From the NCBI GenBank assembly GCA_964383495.1, contig CAYLHG010000006.1, forward strand, positions 1-64,000: 64,000 bases of DNA, given 5' to 3'. Position numbers and translations under genes: made by a program. This document shows, piece after piece, positions 1 through 8,128 of the stretch. The notes below the pieces were generated by a model. It was not told the DNA's origin and ran no database searches. It saw only the letters and a list, made by a program, of their open reading frames with translations. The DNA is from CAWKDC01 sp964383495. GTDB taxonomy: Bacteria > Pseudomonadota > Gammaproteobacteria > JABCZS01. The stretch's first letter is position 1; each line of letters starts with the position of its first letter.

Positions 1-1
1 A

Positions 2-82
2 GATAATAAATCAGCAGAAGCGTTGTTAGAAATATCTGACCGTCTGCTCAGCGCTACCTCGATAGATACAGCCATTGAGTGA
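2..82 (+). CDS. C-terminal fragment of an unidentified protein (cut by window edge)
   Basis: An open frame runs from the window edge to a TGA at 80-82 and would encode about 26 residues (ending ...SATSIDTAIE). It has a helix-like amphipathic pattern but is too short to assign. It converges on the tRNA-Leu gene. It could be a chance open frame; no start is visible because the window begins inside it. Confidence 0.3.
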   Translation, partial: DNKSAEALLEISDRLLSATSIDTAIE

Positions 83-125
83 ATGGTAAACGTTCACTAC
101 TAGCGAAGAACGCTTACTAAATTTA

Positions 126-207
126 TGCCGAAGGCCGGACTCGAACCGGCACAGCTTGCGCTACCACCCCCTCAAGATGGCGTGTCTGCCAATTTCACCA
201 CTTCGGC
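126..207 (-). tRNA. tRNA-Leu (anticodon GAG)
   Basis: Read on the minus strand, the gene has a 7-bp acceptor stem (GCCGAAG with CTTCGGC), a D-arm with AATTGGCAGA, a 5-bp anticodon stem CCATC/GGTGG closing the loop TTGAGGG (anticodon GAG), a long variable arm typical of class II tRNAs and a T-arm with GGTTCGAGTCC. The 3' CCA is not encoded. It lies just downstream of secG, the same arrangement as in Escherichia coli, so it is probably cotranscribed with secG. Confidence 0.95.
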
Positions 208-238
208 GTAACAATGAACACTTGCCATTTGTGCCGTT

Positions 239-583
239 CTATTGAACTGGCACTTCAGTACTTTCTACAGGAGAAACAGGCGCTACAGTGGTATCACTTT
301 CTGTCTGCTGGATACTCATGACTGGCATATCTTGCAGTCGCTTAGCTTTGACCTCTTTTACCGCCAATACACTCAATGTTAAACTTGTTACAAAAAACCC
401 TGTTGCTAAGACAGCAGTTGTACGGCTCATAAAATCAGCCGATCCACCGCTACCAAAAAAGGTAGCTGAGGCGCCCCCGCCCCCTAAACCGCCCATACCG
501 CCACCTTTGCCTTGTTGCAACAAAACAAATATAACTAAGGCAGCACAAATCGCAACGTGGATAATTAAAATCACTTGATACAT
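239..583 (-). CDS. secG: SecG, protein-export translocase subunit
   Basis: A 114-residue small membrane protein of the SecYEG translocon, which assists SecA-driven export across the inner membrane. The family pattern is clear: an N-terminal hydrophobic helix (about residues 3-22), the conserved LLQQGKGGGMGG stretch near residues 21-32, a glycine-rich loop with the FFGS motif, and a second hydrophobic helix (about 55-75). The C-terminal tail is acidic and Ser/Thr/Val-rich. It follows tpiA by 9 bp and precedes tRNA-Leu, matching the usual gammaproteobacterial order. A weak AAGG lies upstream of the ATG. Confidence 0.95.
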   Translation of the reverse strand: MYQVILIIHVAICAALVIFVLLQQGKGGGMGGLGGGGASATFFGSGGSADFMSRTTAVLATGFFVTSLTLSVLAVKEVKAKRLQDMPVMSIQQTESDTTVAPVSPVESTEVPVQ

Positions 584-592
584 GGTTATTGA

Positions 593-1342
593 TTACCTTG
601 CTTTCGCTACAATCTCAGCAAATGCGCCTGGGTTCAAAGACGCACCTCCTACCAAGGCACCATCAATGTCTGGCATGCTAAACAATGCCTCTGCATTTGA
701 TGGGCTCACGCTGCCACCATACAGAATTTGTAAGTTTTTTGCAAGTGCCTCATCGTATTTTCCTAACCATTTTCGAATACTTTCATGCACTTCTTGTGCT
801 ATTTCAGGACTTGCTGCTCTCCCCGTGCCTATCGCCCACACTGGCTCATACGCTACAACTGCTTTTCCAAAAGCTTCCACTCCAGCAAGTGCACGTACAG
901 CCTCTAAGGAAGCATAAATTACCTCTGCAGTCAGCTCGGCCTCACGTTCAGCAAGGGTTTCTCCTACACATAAAATCGGCGTTATCCCTGCTTTTTGGGC
1001 AGCCATGAATTTTGCAGCAACTGCTGCATTGGTTTCCCCATATAAAGTGCGCCGCTCAGAATGCCCTACAATCACATATTGACACCCCATATCACGTAAC
1101 ATCCGGGACGAAATTTCGCCCGTGTAAGCGCCTTCCTCATGAGCATTTACATTTTGAGCAGCAATAGCAATTTCTGTATCCCGTAAATGCTGCATGGCAG
1201 CTGGTAAATAAACAAAAGGCGGGGCCAGCACAACAATAGCAGTCGATTGTTTTTGTACAGCAATTAAAGCCTCACGCACACCAATGATCAACGCATCATT
1301 CCCATTCATTTTCCAGTTGCCCGCGATCATATATTTTCGCAT
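593..1342 (-). CDS. tpiA: Triosephosphate isomerase
   Basis: A 249-residue TIM-barrel enzyme that interconverts dihydroxyacetone phosphate and glyceraldehyde 3-phosphate in the cytoplasm. Visible family signatures are the N-terminal GNWKMNG with the catalytic Lys, VIVGHSERR with the catalytic His, AYEPVWAIGTG with the catalytic Glu and phosphate-binding loop, and the C-terminal ILYGGSV. Length is typical. It sits between glmM (17 bp upstream) and secG (9 bp downstream), so it appears to be part of the same operon. Start taken as the first ATG; an internal ATG four codons later is also possible. Confidence 0.97.
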   Translation of the reverse strand: MRKYMIAGNWKMNGNDALIIGVREALIAVQKQSTAIVVLAPPFVYLPAAMQHLRDTEIAIAAQNVNAHEEGAYTGEISSRMLRDMGCQYVIVGHSERRTLYGETNAAVAAKFMAAQKAGITPILCVGETLAEREAELTAEVIYASLEAVRALAGVEAFGKAVVAYEPVWAIGTGRAASPEIAQEVHESIRKWLGKYDEALAKNLQILYGGSVSPSNAEALFSMPDIDGALVGGASLNPGAFAEIVAKAR

Positions 1343-1359
1343 CAGTACACACCCATGTT

Positions 1360-2712
1360 TTAAAACAATTTATCCGTAACCAATACAGACGACACTGTCT
1401 GCCCTAAATTTTCTGCTAACAATTTTACTAAAGCAGCATCTTCTCCCTCTACCATCACACGCACCATAGGTTCAGTGCCTGAGCGCCGTAATAGCACACG
1501 CCCTCTACCTGCTAAACGTGCCTCTACATCCTTCACTGATTGCGCAATGATGGGATGCAACATGGGATCTTGCTTACATAATACGCGCACATTAATCATT
1601 ACTTGCGGAAAAAGCACCATGTCTTTGATGAAAGCTGCAAGCACCGTTTGAGAAGCTAATAATGCTTCTAGCACGCCTAATGCTGCTAAAATACCATCTC
1701 CAGTTGAATGACGACGCATTTGAATAATATGTCCTGAAGACTCCCCCCCCAAGCTCCAACCTAATTCTTCTAATTTTGCGTGAACATATTTGTCGCCCAC
1801 GGATGTTCGCACAAACGGAATACCCATATTTTTCAAAGCAAATTCTAACCCTAAATTACTCATTTGCGTGCCAACAACACCTCCTTTCAAAGTGCCTTGT
1901 TGGTGCGCATGCTTCGCCAAAATGTAGACTAACTGATCACCATCTACCACACGAGATTCTTTATCCACAAACATTACACGATCGCCATCGCCATCAAAAG
2001 CAATGCCTAAATCTGCCTTTTCTTCACGCACAGTTTGCTGTAGCGATCCTAAAGCAGTAGAACCGCATCCATCATTAATATTACGCCCATCAGGGGAAAC
2101 GCCTACAGCCACCACCTCCGCGCCCAACTGCTTAAATAATGCAGGCGCAACATGATAAGTTGCGCCATTTGCGCAATCAATGACAATTTTAAGCCCTTTT
2201 AAAGATAGATTTTTAAATAAAGACAAACAAAAAGCAGCGTAACGTTCCTGCGCATCTTGTACACGATAGGCTTTTCCTAATAATGGTGCGTGGAGCGTGA
2301 CAATAGGCAATGCTAACTGACGTTCAATCGCGTGCTCAAAATCCTCTGATATTTTCTCACCTGCTGCAGAGAATACTTTGATGCCATTGTCAGGATAAGG
2401 ATTGTGCGAAGCACTCACTACCATGCCTGCCTGCGCCTTCAGATCACGTGTTAAAAATGCAATTGCAGGTGTGGGCATAGGCCCTAATAAACAAACATCT
2501 ACGCCTGCAGCAGCTAACCCCGCTTCGAGCGCAGATTCCAGCATATATCCAGAAATGCGTGTATCTTTCCCTATTACAACCCTTGCAGGGCCTTGCTGCG
2601 CCAATACACATCCCACTGCCCAACCAAGTTTTAATACAAAATCCACAGTAATGGGAGCTTCCCCTACCGTGCCTCGAATGCCATCAGTGCCGAAATGTGT
2701 TTTATGCTGCAT
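1360..2712 (-). CDS. glmM: Phosphoglucosamine mutase
   Basis: A 450-residue member of the alpha-D-phosphohexomutase family converting glucosamine 6-phosphate to glucosamine 1-phosphate for UDP-GlcNAc, hence peptidoglycan and lipopolysaccharide synthesis. The N-terminus carries FGTDGIRG. The phosphoserine loop ASHNP places the active Ser at residue 102, the same number as in E. coli GlmM. The metal-binding DGDGDR loop and the C-terminal RRSGTEPMVRVMVE phosphate-binding loop are present. An AAGAGG ribosome-binding site precedes the start. Gap of 9 bp from folP; usual folP-glmM order. Confidence 0.97.
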   Translation of the reverse strand: MQHKTHFGTDGIRGTVGEAPITVDFVLKLGWAVGCVLAQQGPARVVIGKDTRISGYMLESALEAGLAAAGVDVCLLGPMPTPAIAFLTRDLKAQAGMVVSASHNPYPDNGIKVFSAAGEKISEDFEHAIERQLALPIVTLHAPLLGKAYRVQDAQERYAAFCLSLFKNLSLKGLKIVIDCANGATYHVAPALFKQLGAEVVAVGVSPDGRNINDGCGSTALGSLQQTVREEKADLGIAFDGDGDRVMFVDKESRVVDGDQLVYILAKHAHQQGTLKGGVVGTQMSNLGLEFALKNMGIPFVRTSVGDKYVHAKLEELGWSLGGESSGHIIQMRRHSTGDGILAALGVLEALLASQTVLAAFIKDMVLFPQVMINVRVLCKQDPMLHPIIAQSVKDVEARLAGRGRVLLRRSGTEPMVRVMVEGEDAALVKLLAENLGQTVSSVLVTDKLF

Positions 2713-2721
2713 TTTTGCCTC

Positions 2722-3519
2722 TTACGATATCGCCTGTAATACTTTGATCGCATCCTTCATTGCTCCTACGTCATGGGTGCGAACAATGTCTGCCCCATGC
2801 AATAAAGCGATAGTGTGCGCTGTTAAGCTACCGTATAAACGTTCCTCAACTGGCTTATTGATCATAGCGCCAATCATCATTTTACGGGACATACCCACCA
2901 ACAACCGACACCCTAATGTCTTGAAAGTCTGTAAGGATTGTAACATTTTTATATTGTGTTGGAGTGTTTTTCCAAACCCAAACCCTGGATCTAATATCAC
3001 TCTTTCTTTTTGAATTCCCGCTGCTTCACACGCTGCAAGACGATCTTTAAAAAAATCCATTATCTCTGATACAATATCAGTGTATTGAGGGTTCTCCTGC
3101 ATGGTACAAGGCTCCCCTTTTGCATGCATCAAACATACCTCTACGGTATTATTTTTAATAACAGATAATGCATCTTTGGCTTGTAACGCATAAATATCGT
3201 TAATCATCGTGGGACCATAGGGTAACACCGCTTGCATCACCGCCGGCTTACATGTATCGATAGAAAATGGAATATGTTGATGTTGCAACCATGAGAGTAA
3301 AGGTATTAAACGATCCAATTCTTCTTGAATAGAAATAGAGGTAGCACCGGGACGAGAAGATTCTGCGCCTATGTCAATGAGATCTGCGCCTTCTGTATAT
3401 AAAATATCAATCGCTGTTTTTGCATGAGATAATGATTCTGAACGACTGCCCTCAAAAAAAGAATCCGGCGTTAAATTTAATACACCCATGATTTTCGGTG
3501 AAGGTGATAAGAACCACAT
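2722..3519 (-). CDS. folP: Dihydropteroate synthase
   Basis: A 265-residue TIM-barrel enzyme that joins p-aminobenzoate to dihydropterin pyrophosphate in folate synthesis, and is the target of sulfonamides. Visible signatures are MGVLNLTPDSFFEGS near the N-terminus, IDIGAESSRPGA (Ala replaces the more usual Gly before ESS/EST), the SIDTCKP strand and DPGFGFGKT. It lies between ftsH (3 bp) and glmM (9 bp), so it is an internal operon gene. Confidence 0.96.
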   Translation of the reverse strand: MWFLSPSPKIMGVLNLTPDSFFEGSRSESLSHAKTAIDILYTEGADLIDIGAESSRPGATSISIQEELDRLIPLLSWLQHQHIPFSIDTCKPAVMQAVLPYGPTMINDIYALQAKDALSVIKNNTVEVCLMHAKGEPCTMQENPQYTDIVSEIMDFFKDRLAACEAAGIQKERVILDPGFGFGKTLQHNIKMLQSLQTFKTLGCRLLVGMSRKMMIGAMINKPVEERLYGSLTAHTIALLHGADIVRTHDVGAMKDAIKVLQAIS

Positions 3520-3522
3520 TCC

Positions 3523-5415
3523 CTACTCCGTTTGATACTGTGATTTTTCTATCGTGTCACTATCATAATGAATCGGATGATCGTCATATTGAGGCGCCGG
3601 GCGTACTGGTCTATCTTCCATGATGTCCTGAATTTGCTCAGCATTTAATGTTTCATATTGTATCAATGCTTCAGCCATGACATGAAGTTTGTCTACATTA
3701 TTTTTCAAAATATTGTAAGCCACGTGATAATTTTCGTCAATTAATGCCCGTATTTCAGCGTCAATCGCACGCGCCGTTTCTTGCGACATTTCCTTATGCT
3801 TAGTCACACTGTGGCCTAAAAACACTTCACCTTCATCCTGGCCATAGGCAAGCGGCCCCATGACATCTGATAAGCCCCATTTTGTTACCATATTGCGGGC
3901 CAATTCAGTGGCTTTTTCAATATCGTTAGATGCGCCTGTGGTGATAGCGTCTTTGCCGAAAATTAACTCTTCTGCAATACGCCCGCCAAACAATGAAGCA
4001 ATTTGGCTTTTTAACCGTTGTTTAGAATAACTATAACGATCTTGCTCTGGTAAATGCATGGTTACACCCAAGGCGCGACCACGCGGAATAATAGTCACTT
4101 TATAAACAGGATCATGCTCTGCAACCAAGCGCCCCACAATGGTATGGCCAGCCTCGTGGTAAGCTGTCAATTTTTTCTCCGCTTCCGTCATCACCATAGA
4201 GCGACGTTCCGCTCCCATTAAAATCTTATCTTTCGCTGCATCCATTTCTTTCATAGAAACGGTTTTACGCCCTTGGCGTGCAGCCATCAACGCTGCTTCA
4301 TTAACCAAATTCGCTAAATCCGCACCCGAAAAACCCGGCGTACCTCGTGCAATCAGCACTGGGTTAATGGAAGAATCAGTCATCACTTTCTTTAAATGAA
4401 CATTTAAAATGGCTTCGCGGCCTTTAATATCAGGCAATGGCACAACCACTTGGCGATCAAAGCGACCGGGGCGTAACAATGCTGGATCTAATACGTCAGG
4501 GCGGTTCGTGGCAGCAATCACAATCACGCCTTCGCCGCCCTGGAAGCCATCCATTTCAACCAATAATTGATTTAATGTTTGCTCACGTTCATCATGCCCA
4601 CCACCTAACCCAGCACCACGATGACGTCCCACAGCATCAATTTCATCAATAAAGATAATACAAGGCGCCCGCTTTTTGGCCTGCTCAAACATATCGCGCA
4701 CACGAGAAGCGCCCACACCCACAAACATTTCCACAAAATCTGAACCAGAAATGGTGAAAAAAGGCACATTTGCTTCACCCGCAATCGCGCGAGCTAACAA
4801 AGTCTTACCTGTTCCTGGGGGACCCACCATCAACACACCTCGTGGAATCCGTCCACCAATATGCTGAAATTTGGCAGGGTCTTTTAAAAAATCAACCAAT
4901 TCTTGTACTTCTTGTTTTGCTTCATCTGCACCCGCAACATCTGCAAAAGTAACCTTCACTTCATCTTCGCCTAATAACCTTGCGCGGCTTTTACCGAAAG
5001 ACATCGCTCCGCCGCGGCCGCCTTGCATTTGTCGCATGAAAAAAATCCACACACCAATAAACAATAAAATAGGGAACCAATTCAAAAAGACTTGCATGAA
5101 GAAACTCGTTTCTTCAGGTGGTTTGCCTTGAATATCTACATCATTTTTGAGTAAGTCACTGATTAACCCTGTATCTTCCATAGGCATATACGTATTAAAA
5201 CGTTGATCATTGCGCGTTATTCCTTGGATAGTGCGTCCATCCACCACCACTTCTTTTATTTCCCCTTGATTAACCATTTTTAAAAATTCAGAATAATCAT
5301 AACGTGTTTGCGCGCCACCACGTTGCCCAAAATTACTGAACACAGACATCAATACTGCTGCGATGATAAGCCATAAAAAAAGATTCTTAATAATATCGTT
5401 CAAAATATCCTCCAC
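3523..5415 (-). CDS. ftsH: FtsH, membrane-anchored ATP-dependent zinc metalloprotease
   Basis: A 630-residue AAA+ protease that degrades misfolded membrane proteins and short-lived regulators such as sigma-32 and LpxC in E. coli. Domains in order are an N-terminal transmembrane helix (about residues 12-28), a periplasmic segment, a second helix (about 108-126), an AAA module with Walker A GPPGTGKT, Walker B IIFIDEIDAVG and second region of homology NRPDVLDPALLRPGRFD, then the protease domain with HEAGH at residues 420-424. The C-terminal tail is polar. It overlaps or abuts rlmE, as in E. coli, and is followed by folP after 3 bp. Confidence 0.97.
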   Translation of the reverse strand: MEDILNDIIKNLFLWLIIAAVLMSVFSNFGQRGGAQTRYDYSEFLKMVNQGEIKEVVVDGRTIQGITRNDQRFNTYMPMEDTGLISDLLKNDVDIQGKPPEETSFFMQVFLNWFPILLFIGVWIFFMRQMQGGRGGAMSFGKSRARLLGEDEVKVTFADVAGADEAKQEVQELVDFLKDPAKFQHIGGRIPRGVLMVGPPGTGKTLLARAIAGEANVPFFTISGSDFVEMFVGVGASRVRDMFEQAKKRAPCIIFIDEIDAVGRHRGAGLGGGHDEREQTLNQLLVEMDGFQGGEGVIVIAATNRPDVLDPALLRPGRFDRQVVVPLPDIKGREAILNVHLKKVMTDSSINPVLIARGTPGFSGADLANLVNEAALMAARQGRKTVSMKEMDAAKDKILMGAERRSMVMTEAEKKLTAYHEAGHTIVGRLVAEHDPVYKVTIIPRGRALGVTMHLPEQDRYSYSKQRLKSQIASLFGGRIAEELIFGKDAITTGASNDIEKATELARNMVTKWGLSDVMGPLAYGQDEGEVFLGHSVTKHKEMSQETARAIDAEIRALIDENYHVAYNILKNNVDKLHVMAEALIQYETLNAEQIQDIMEDRPVRPAPQYDDHPIHYDSDTIEKSQYQTE

Positions 5416-6047
5416 TAGGGAACAGTATATGGCCTTTTATTTCTGGCCACCAAGTATACCTCACTTGATTGCGACCTAGAAGCTTTCGGCTTATAAATCT
5501 GCACTGTCTCATATTGCTGCCGTATTTTTTTTAAAAACGCTTCAAATCCAGCACTATGAAACACTTTAATGCAAAACGCGCTACCCTCTTTTGCAATCTC
5601 TTGCACCGCCTCAAAACACATATCCCATAAGTATGCGGAACGTGAAGCATCAACACTTGCATTCCCCGAGATATTGGGCGCAATGTCTGATAAAACCACA
5701 TCAGCCAACGCACCCGCCATCCGCTCTTTAAGATCGGCCATCACAGCGGGATCTTGAATATCCCCTTGGATGCATTCAACTCCCAAAATGGGGGCGATGG
5801 GTAATAAATCAAGGGCATAGACCTTTCCTTTTTTACCCACCCAGCTTATGAGCAATTCGCTCCAACTGCCGGGCGCAGCGCCTAAATCAATAACCGTCAT
5901 TCCAGGCTTAATAAGCTTATATTTTTCTTGGATTTCTTTCATTTTATAAGCGGCGCGCGAACGGTACCCATCTTTTTGAGCTTGTTTGACATAAGGGTCA
6001 CTGAGATGTCGCTGCATCCACGCAGAAGAAGATTTAGAACGAGCCAT
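5415..6047 (-). CDS. rlmE: 23S rRNA 2'-O-ribose U2552 methyltransferase
   Basis: A 210-residue RrmJ/FtsJ family SAM-dependent methyltransferase acting on U2552 of 23S rRNA in the assembling 50S subunit. The SAM-binding motif VIDLGAAPGSWSELL is at about residues 53-67. The K-D-K-E catalytic set fits RAAYKMKEI, DIAPN and FCIKVFHS plus SSEVYLVA. It is the first gene of the minus-strand block ending in tRNA-Leu, shares a base with the ftsH start, and is divergent from yhbY, all as in E. coli. Confidence 0.96.
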   Translation of the reverse strand: MARSKSSSAWMQRHLSDPYVKQAQKDGYRSRAAYKMKEIQEKYKLIKPGMTVIDLGAAPGSWSELLISWVGKKGKVYALDLLPIAPILGVECIQGDIQDPAVMADLKERMAGALADVVLSDIAPNISGNASVDASRSAYLWDMCFEAVQEIAKEGSAFCIKVFHSAGFEAFLKKIRQQYETVQIYKPKASRSQSSEVYLVARNKRPYTVP

Positions 6048-6101
6048 AGATGTGGTACAATCTCCGAGTTGTTTTTCATATGATAAAGGTCGTATATTCA
6101 G

Positions 6102-6380
6102 ATGTCTACTTTAACACAATCCGAACGTCAAATGCTGAGAGCCAAAGCGCATTCCTTAAAGCCTGTTGTGATGATAGGTGAAAAAGGCCTGACTGAGCCA
6201 GTTATTAAAGAAATAGAGAGGGCTTTATTTGACCATGAGCTCATTAAGGTGCGCCTTGCAGCGCCTAGCCATGAAGCCAGAGATGCCATGATCGCAGCAA
6301 TTTGCGAGGCTCATCATGCTAAGCAAATCCAACGTATAGGGAATATATTGGTGGTTTATAAGAAGAGAGAGAAAGAGTAA
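6102..6380 (+). CDS. yhbY: YhbY, CRM-domain RNA-binding ribosome assembly factor
   Basis: A 92-residue single CRM-domain protein associated in E. coli with pre-50S ribosomal particles. Family features are LRAKAHSLKPVVMIGEKGLT, with the GxxG-like loop, ELIKVRL in the central strand, and QRIGNILVVYKK at the C-terminus. It is divergent from rlmE with 54 bp between them. No convincing Shine-Dalgarno site is placed optimally; AAAGG lies about 12 bp before the ATG. A palindromic repeat just after the stop may serve as its transcript end. Confidence 0.93.
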   Translation: MSTLTQSERQMLRAKAHSLKPVVMIGEKGLTEPVIKEIERALFDHELIKVRLAAPSHEARDAMIAAICEAHHAKQIQRIGNILVVYKKREKE

Positions 6381-6384
6381 TCGT

Positions 6385-6445
6385 CTCGTCATTGCGAGCA
6401 TAGCGGAACAATCTGGACAATAACGGTTTTGCTACGCTGCAATGA
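6385..6445. repeat. Imperfect palindromic repeat (CGTCATTGCGAGC type)
   Basis: CGTCATTGCGAGCATAGC at the left pairs with a right arm whose reverse complement reads CGTCATTGCAGCGTAGC, giving a long hairpin with about 20 bp between the arms. From memory, sequences beginning CGTCATTGCGAGC are dispersed palindromic repeats in several host-associated proteobacteria. It lies between the convergent yhbY and csrA genes, so it could also act as a bidirectional transcription end, although there is no T-tract. Confidence 0.7.
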
Positions 6446-6473
6446 CGCGCCACCCTGGCTTAACAAGCCTTTC

Positions 6474-6665
6474 TTAGTTAGAATCGCCCTGCTTTTCTTG
6501 CTTCTCTTGCTGTATCCGCGCATAAATTTCTTCACGGTGGACCGCTATCGTCTTCGGCGCGTCTACCCCTAGCCGGACTTGATTTCCCTTCACTCCAAGG
6601 ACAGTAATACTTACTTCGTCCCCAACCATTAACGTTTCGCCGACGCGACGGGTCAAAATTAGCAT
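6474..6665 (-). CDS. csrA: CsrA, carbon storage / translational regulator
   Basis: A 63-residue RNA-binding dimer that represses or activates mRNAs by binding GGA motifs. The whole family signature is present: MLILTRRVGETLMVGDEV, GVKGNQVRLGVDAP and VHREEIY, with a Gln/Lys-rich tail. In Legionella and Coxiella relatives CsrA controls the switch between replicative and transmissive states; that role is inferred here. The Shine-Dalgarno AAGGAG is ideal (TTAAGGAGATTGACATG). It follows lysC in the alaS-lysC-csrA order seen in pseudomonads and legionellae. The 196 bp upstream are non-coding, enough for its own promoter and leader. Confidence 0.97.
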   Translation of the reverse strand: MLILTRRVGETLMVGDEVSITVLGVKGNQVRLGVDAPKTIAVHREEIYARIQQEKQEKQGDSN

Positions 6666-6778
6666 GTCAATCTCCTTAATAGTTTCCTCGGCCGAGTTTT
6701 AGTTCCCAGCTCAAGCTCTAAGTCTCCTACCAGCCTTTCCCTTACACAAAACCTTAAATCACGCAAATTATGCCCGTC

Positions 6779-6790
6779 TGGCATATGCCA
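6779..6790. promoter_or_regulatory. 12-bp perfect palindrome upstream of csrA
   Basis: TGGCATATGCCA is a perfect dyad in the 196-bp lysC-csrA intergenic region, about 114 bp before the csrA start. It could be an operator, but no matching regulator is identified and short palindromes occur by chance. Confidence 0.25.
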
Positions 6791-6861
6791 AATAAGCACT
6801 ACGATGAATTCAGGTAAAGACCAAGAAAACGTCAATCATTATCTAATGTTTACAGTATAAC

Positions 6862-8118
6862 TCATTTTGTGATAATTTGCCCACTTATTGTTTCTTTAAT
6901 AGGTTCTTCGCCTAACTTAAACTCTGCATGCAACGCCCGAACACCTAATTCTAAATACTTCTCATCCACACCTACAGAAATTTTAATCTCAGAAGTGGTT
7001 ACCATAATAATGTTTATATTTTCTCTACCTAATGTTGCAAACATTCGGCTTGCAATACCTGCATGCGAGCGCATACCAACGCCTACTAATGAAATTTTTG
7101 CAATACGAGGACTTCCATCTACACCCACTGCACCTAATTCTATGGCATTTTTACGCAACAAAGTTAGCGCTTTTTCGTAATCATTGCGATGTACAGTAAA
7201 TGTAAAATCGGTACGCCCTTGGTATGGGGCGTTTTGCACTATCATGTCCACATCGATGTTTGCATGACTTACAGGACCTAACAATTTTGCAGCAATACCA
7301 GGCTCGTCTGGAATTCCCATCACGGTTACTTTTGCTTCATCACGACTAAATGCAATACCGGAAATTAATGCATATTCCATTTTTTTATCCTCTAAAGTAA
7401 TCAACGTGCCCTCATCGTCTGGCTCAAACGTTGAGCGCACCCGTAACGGAATTTTGTAACGTCCTGCAAATTCTACAGAACGAATTTGTAATACTTTCGC
7501 ACCCAAAGAAGCCATTTCTAACATTTCTTCAAACGTTACACGGCGCATTAAACGCGCGGAAGGTTCTACACGCGGATCTGTCGTATACACACCTTTCACA
7601 TCTGTATAAATTTCACATTCATCGGCTTGCAACGCAGCGGCAATTGCCACTGCAGAAGTGTCTGATCCGCCACGTCCCAAAGTTGTTTTTTCACCTACTT
7701 CTGTTATACCTTGAAAGCCTGCAATAACGAGGATCTCTCCTTGATTGATATATTGACGCAGCCGTTCGCTATCAATAGATTCAATACGTGCTTTTGTGTG
7801 AACCGGGCTGGTGCGGATTGGAATTTGATCACCTGTTAATGACCGTGCACGAAGACCACGTTTTTGAAGTGCAAGGGCTAGCAGCGCTATTGAAACCTGC
7901 TCGCCTGTTGATAACAACATGTCTGTTTCACGTGCATCAGGCTCGGGGCAAATTGCTTTAGCCATATTGAGTAAACGATCTGTCTCTCCTGCCATCGCAG
8001 ATACAACAACCACGACAGGTCCTTGTTTTGCACTTTGCGCAACAATATCAGCACAAGCTTCAATACGTTCAATGGTCGCCACAGAAGTGCCACCAAATTT
8101 TTTAACAAGAATACCCAT
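6862..8118 (-). CDS. lysC: Aspartate kinase
   Basis: A 418-residue enzyme phosphorylating aspartate at the head of the Lys, Thr, Met and diaminopimelate pathways. The kinase domain begins VKKFGGTSV and contains TTLGRGGSDTSAVAIA (about residues 146-161) and EIYTDVKGVYTTDPR. Two C-terminal ACT domains follow (about 265-410), with VGVGMRSHAGIASRMF and the inhibitor-binding pattern of monofunctional aspartokinases. Length is that of the single-function enzyme, not a ThrA-type fusion. It starts 10 bp after alaS ends, so it is probably cotranscribed. Confidence 0.95.
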   Translation of the reverse strand: MGILVKKFGGTSVATIERIEACADIVAQSAKQGPVVVVVSAMAGETDRLLNMAKAICPEPDARETDMLLSTGEQVSIALLALALQKRGLRARSLTGDQIPIRTSPVHTKARIESIDSERLRQYINQGEILVIAGFQGITEVGEKTTLGRGGSDTSAVAIAAALQADECEIYTDVKGVYTTDPRVEPSARLMRRVTFEEMLEMASLGAKVLQIRSVEFAGRYKIPLRVRSTFEPDDEGTLITLEDKKMEYALISGIAFSRDEAKVTVMGIPDEPGIAAKLLGPVSHANIDVDMIVQNAPYQGRTDFTFTVHRNDYEKALTLLRKNAIELGAVGVDGSPRIAKISLVGVGMRSHAGIASRMFATLGRENINIIMVTTSEIKISVGVDEKYLELGVRALHAEFKLGEEPIKETISGQIITK

Positions 8119-8128
8119 GCGTTGCCTT

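Noticed and set aside
322..336. TGGCATATCTTGCAG as a sigma-54 site
   Set aside because: The spacing between the GG and GC elements is one base short, and it lies within secG.
288..578. A plus-strand frame over secG encoding a basic Pro-rich protein
   Set aside because: It is the complement of the secG glycine-rich region; secG has full family signatures and operon context.
6069..6098. TTGTTT-N18-TATATT as promoter of yhbY
   Set aside because: The -10 would end only 3 bp before the ATG, leaving no leader; probably a chance match in AT-rich DNA.
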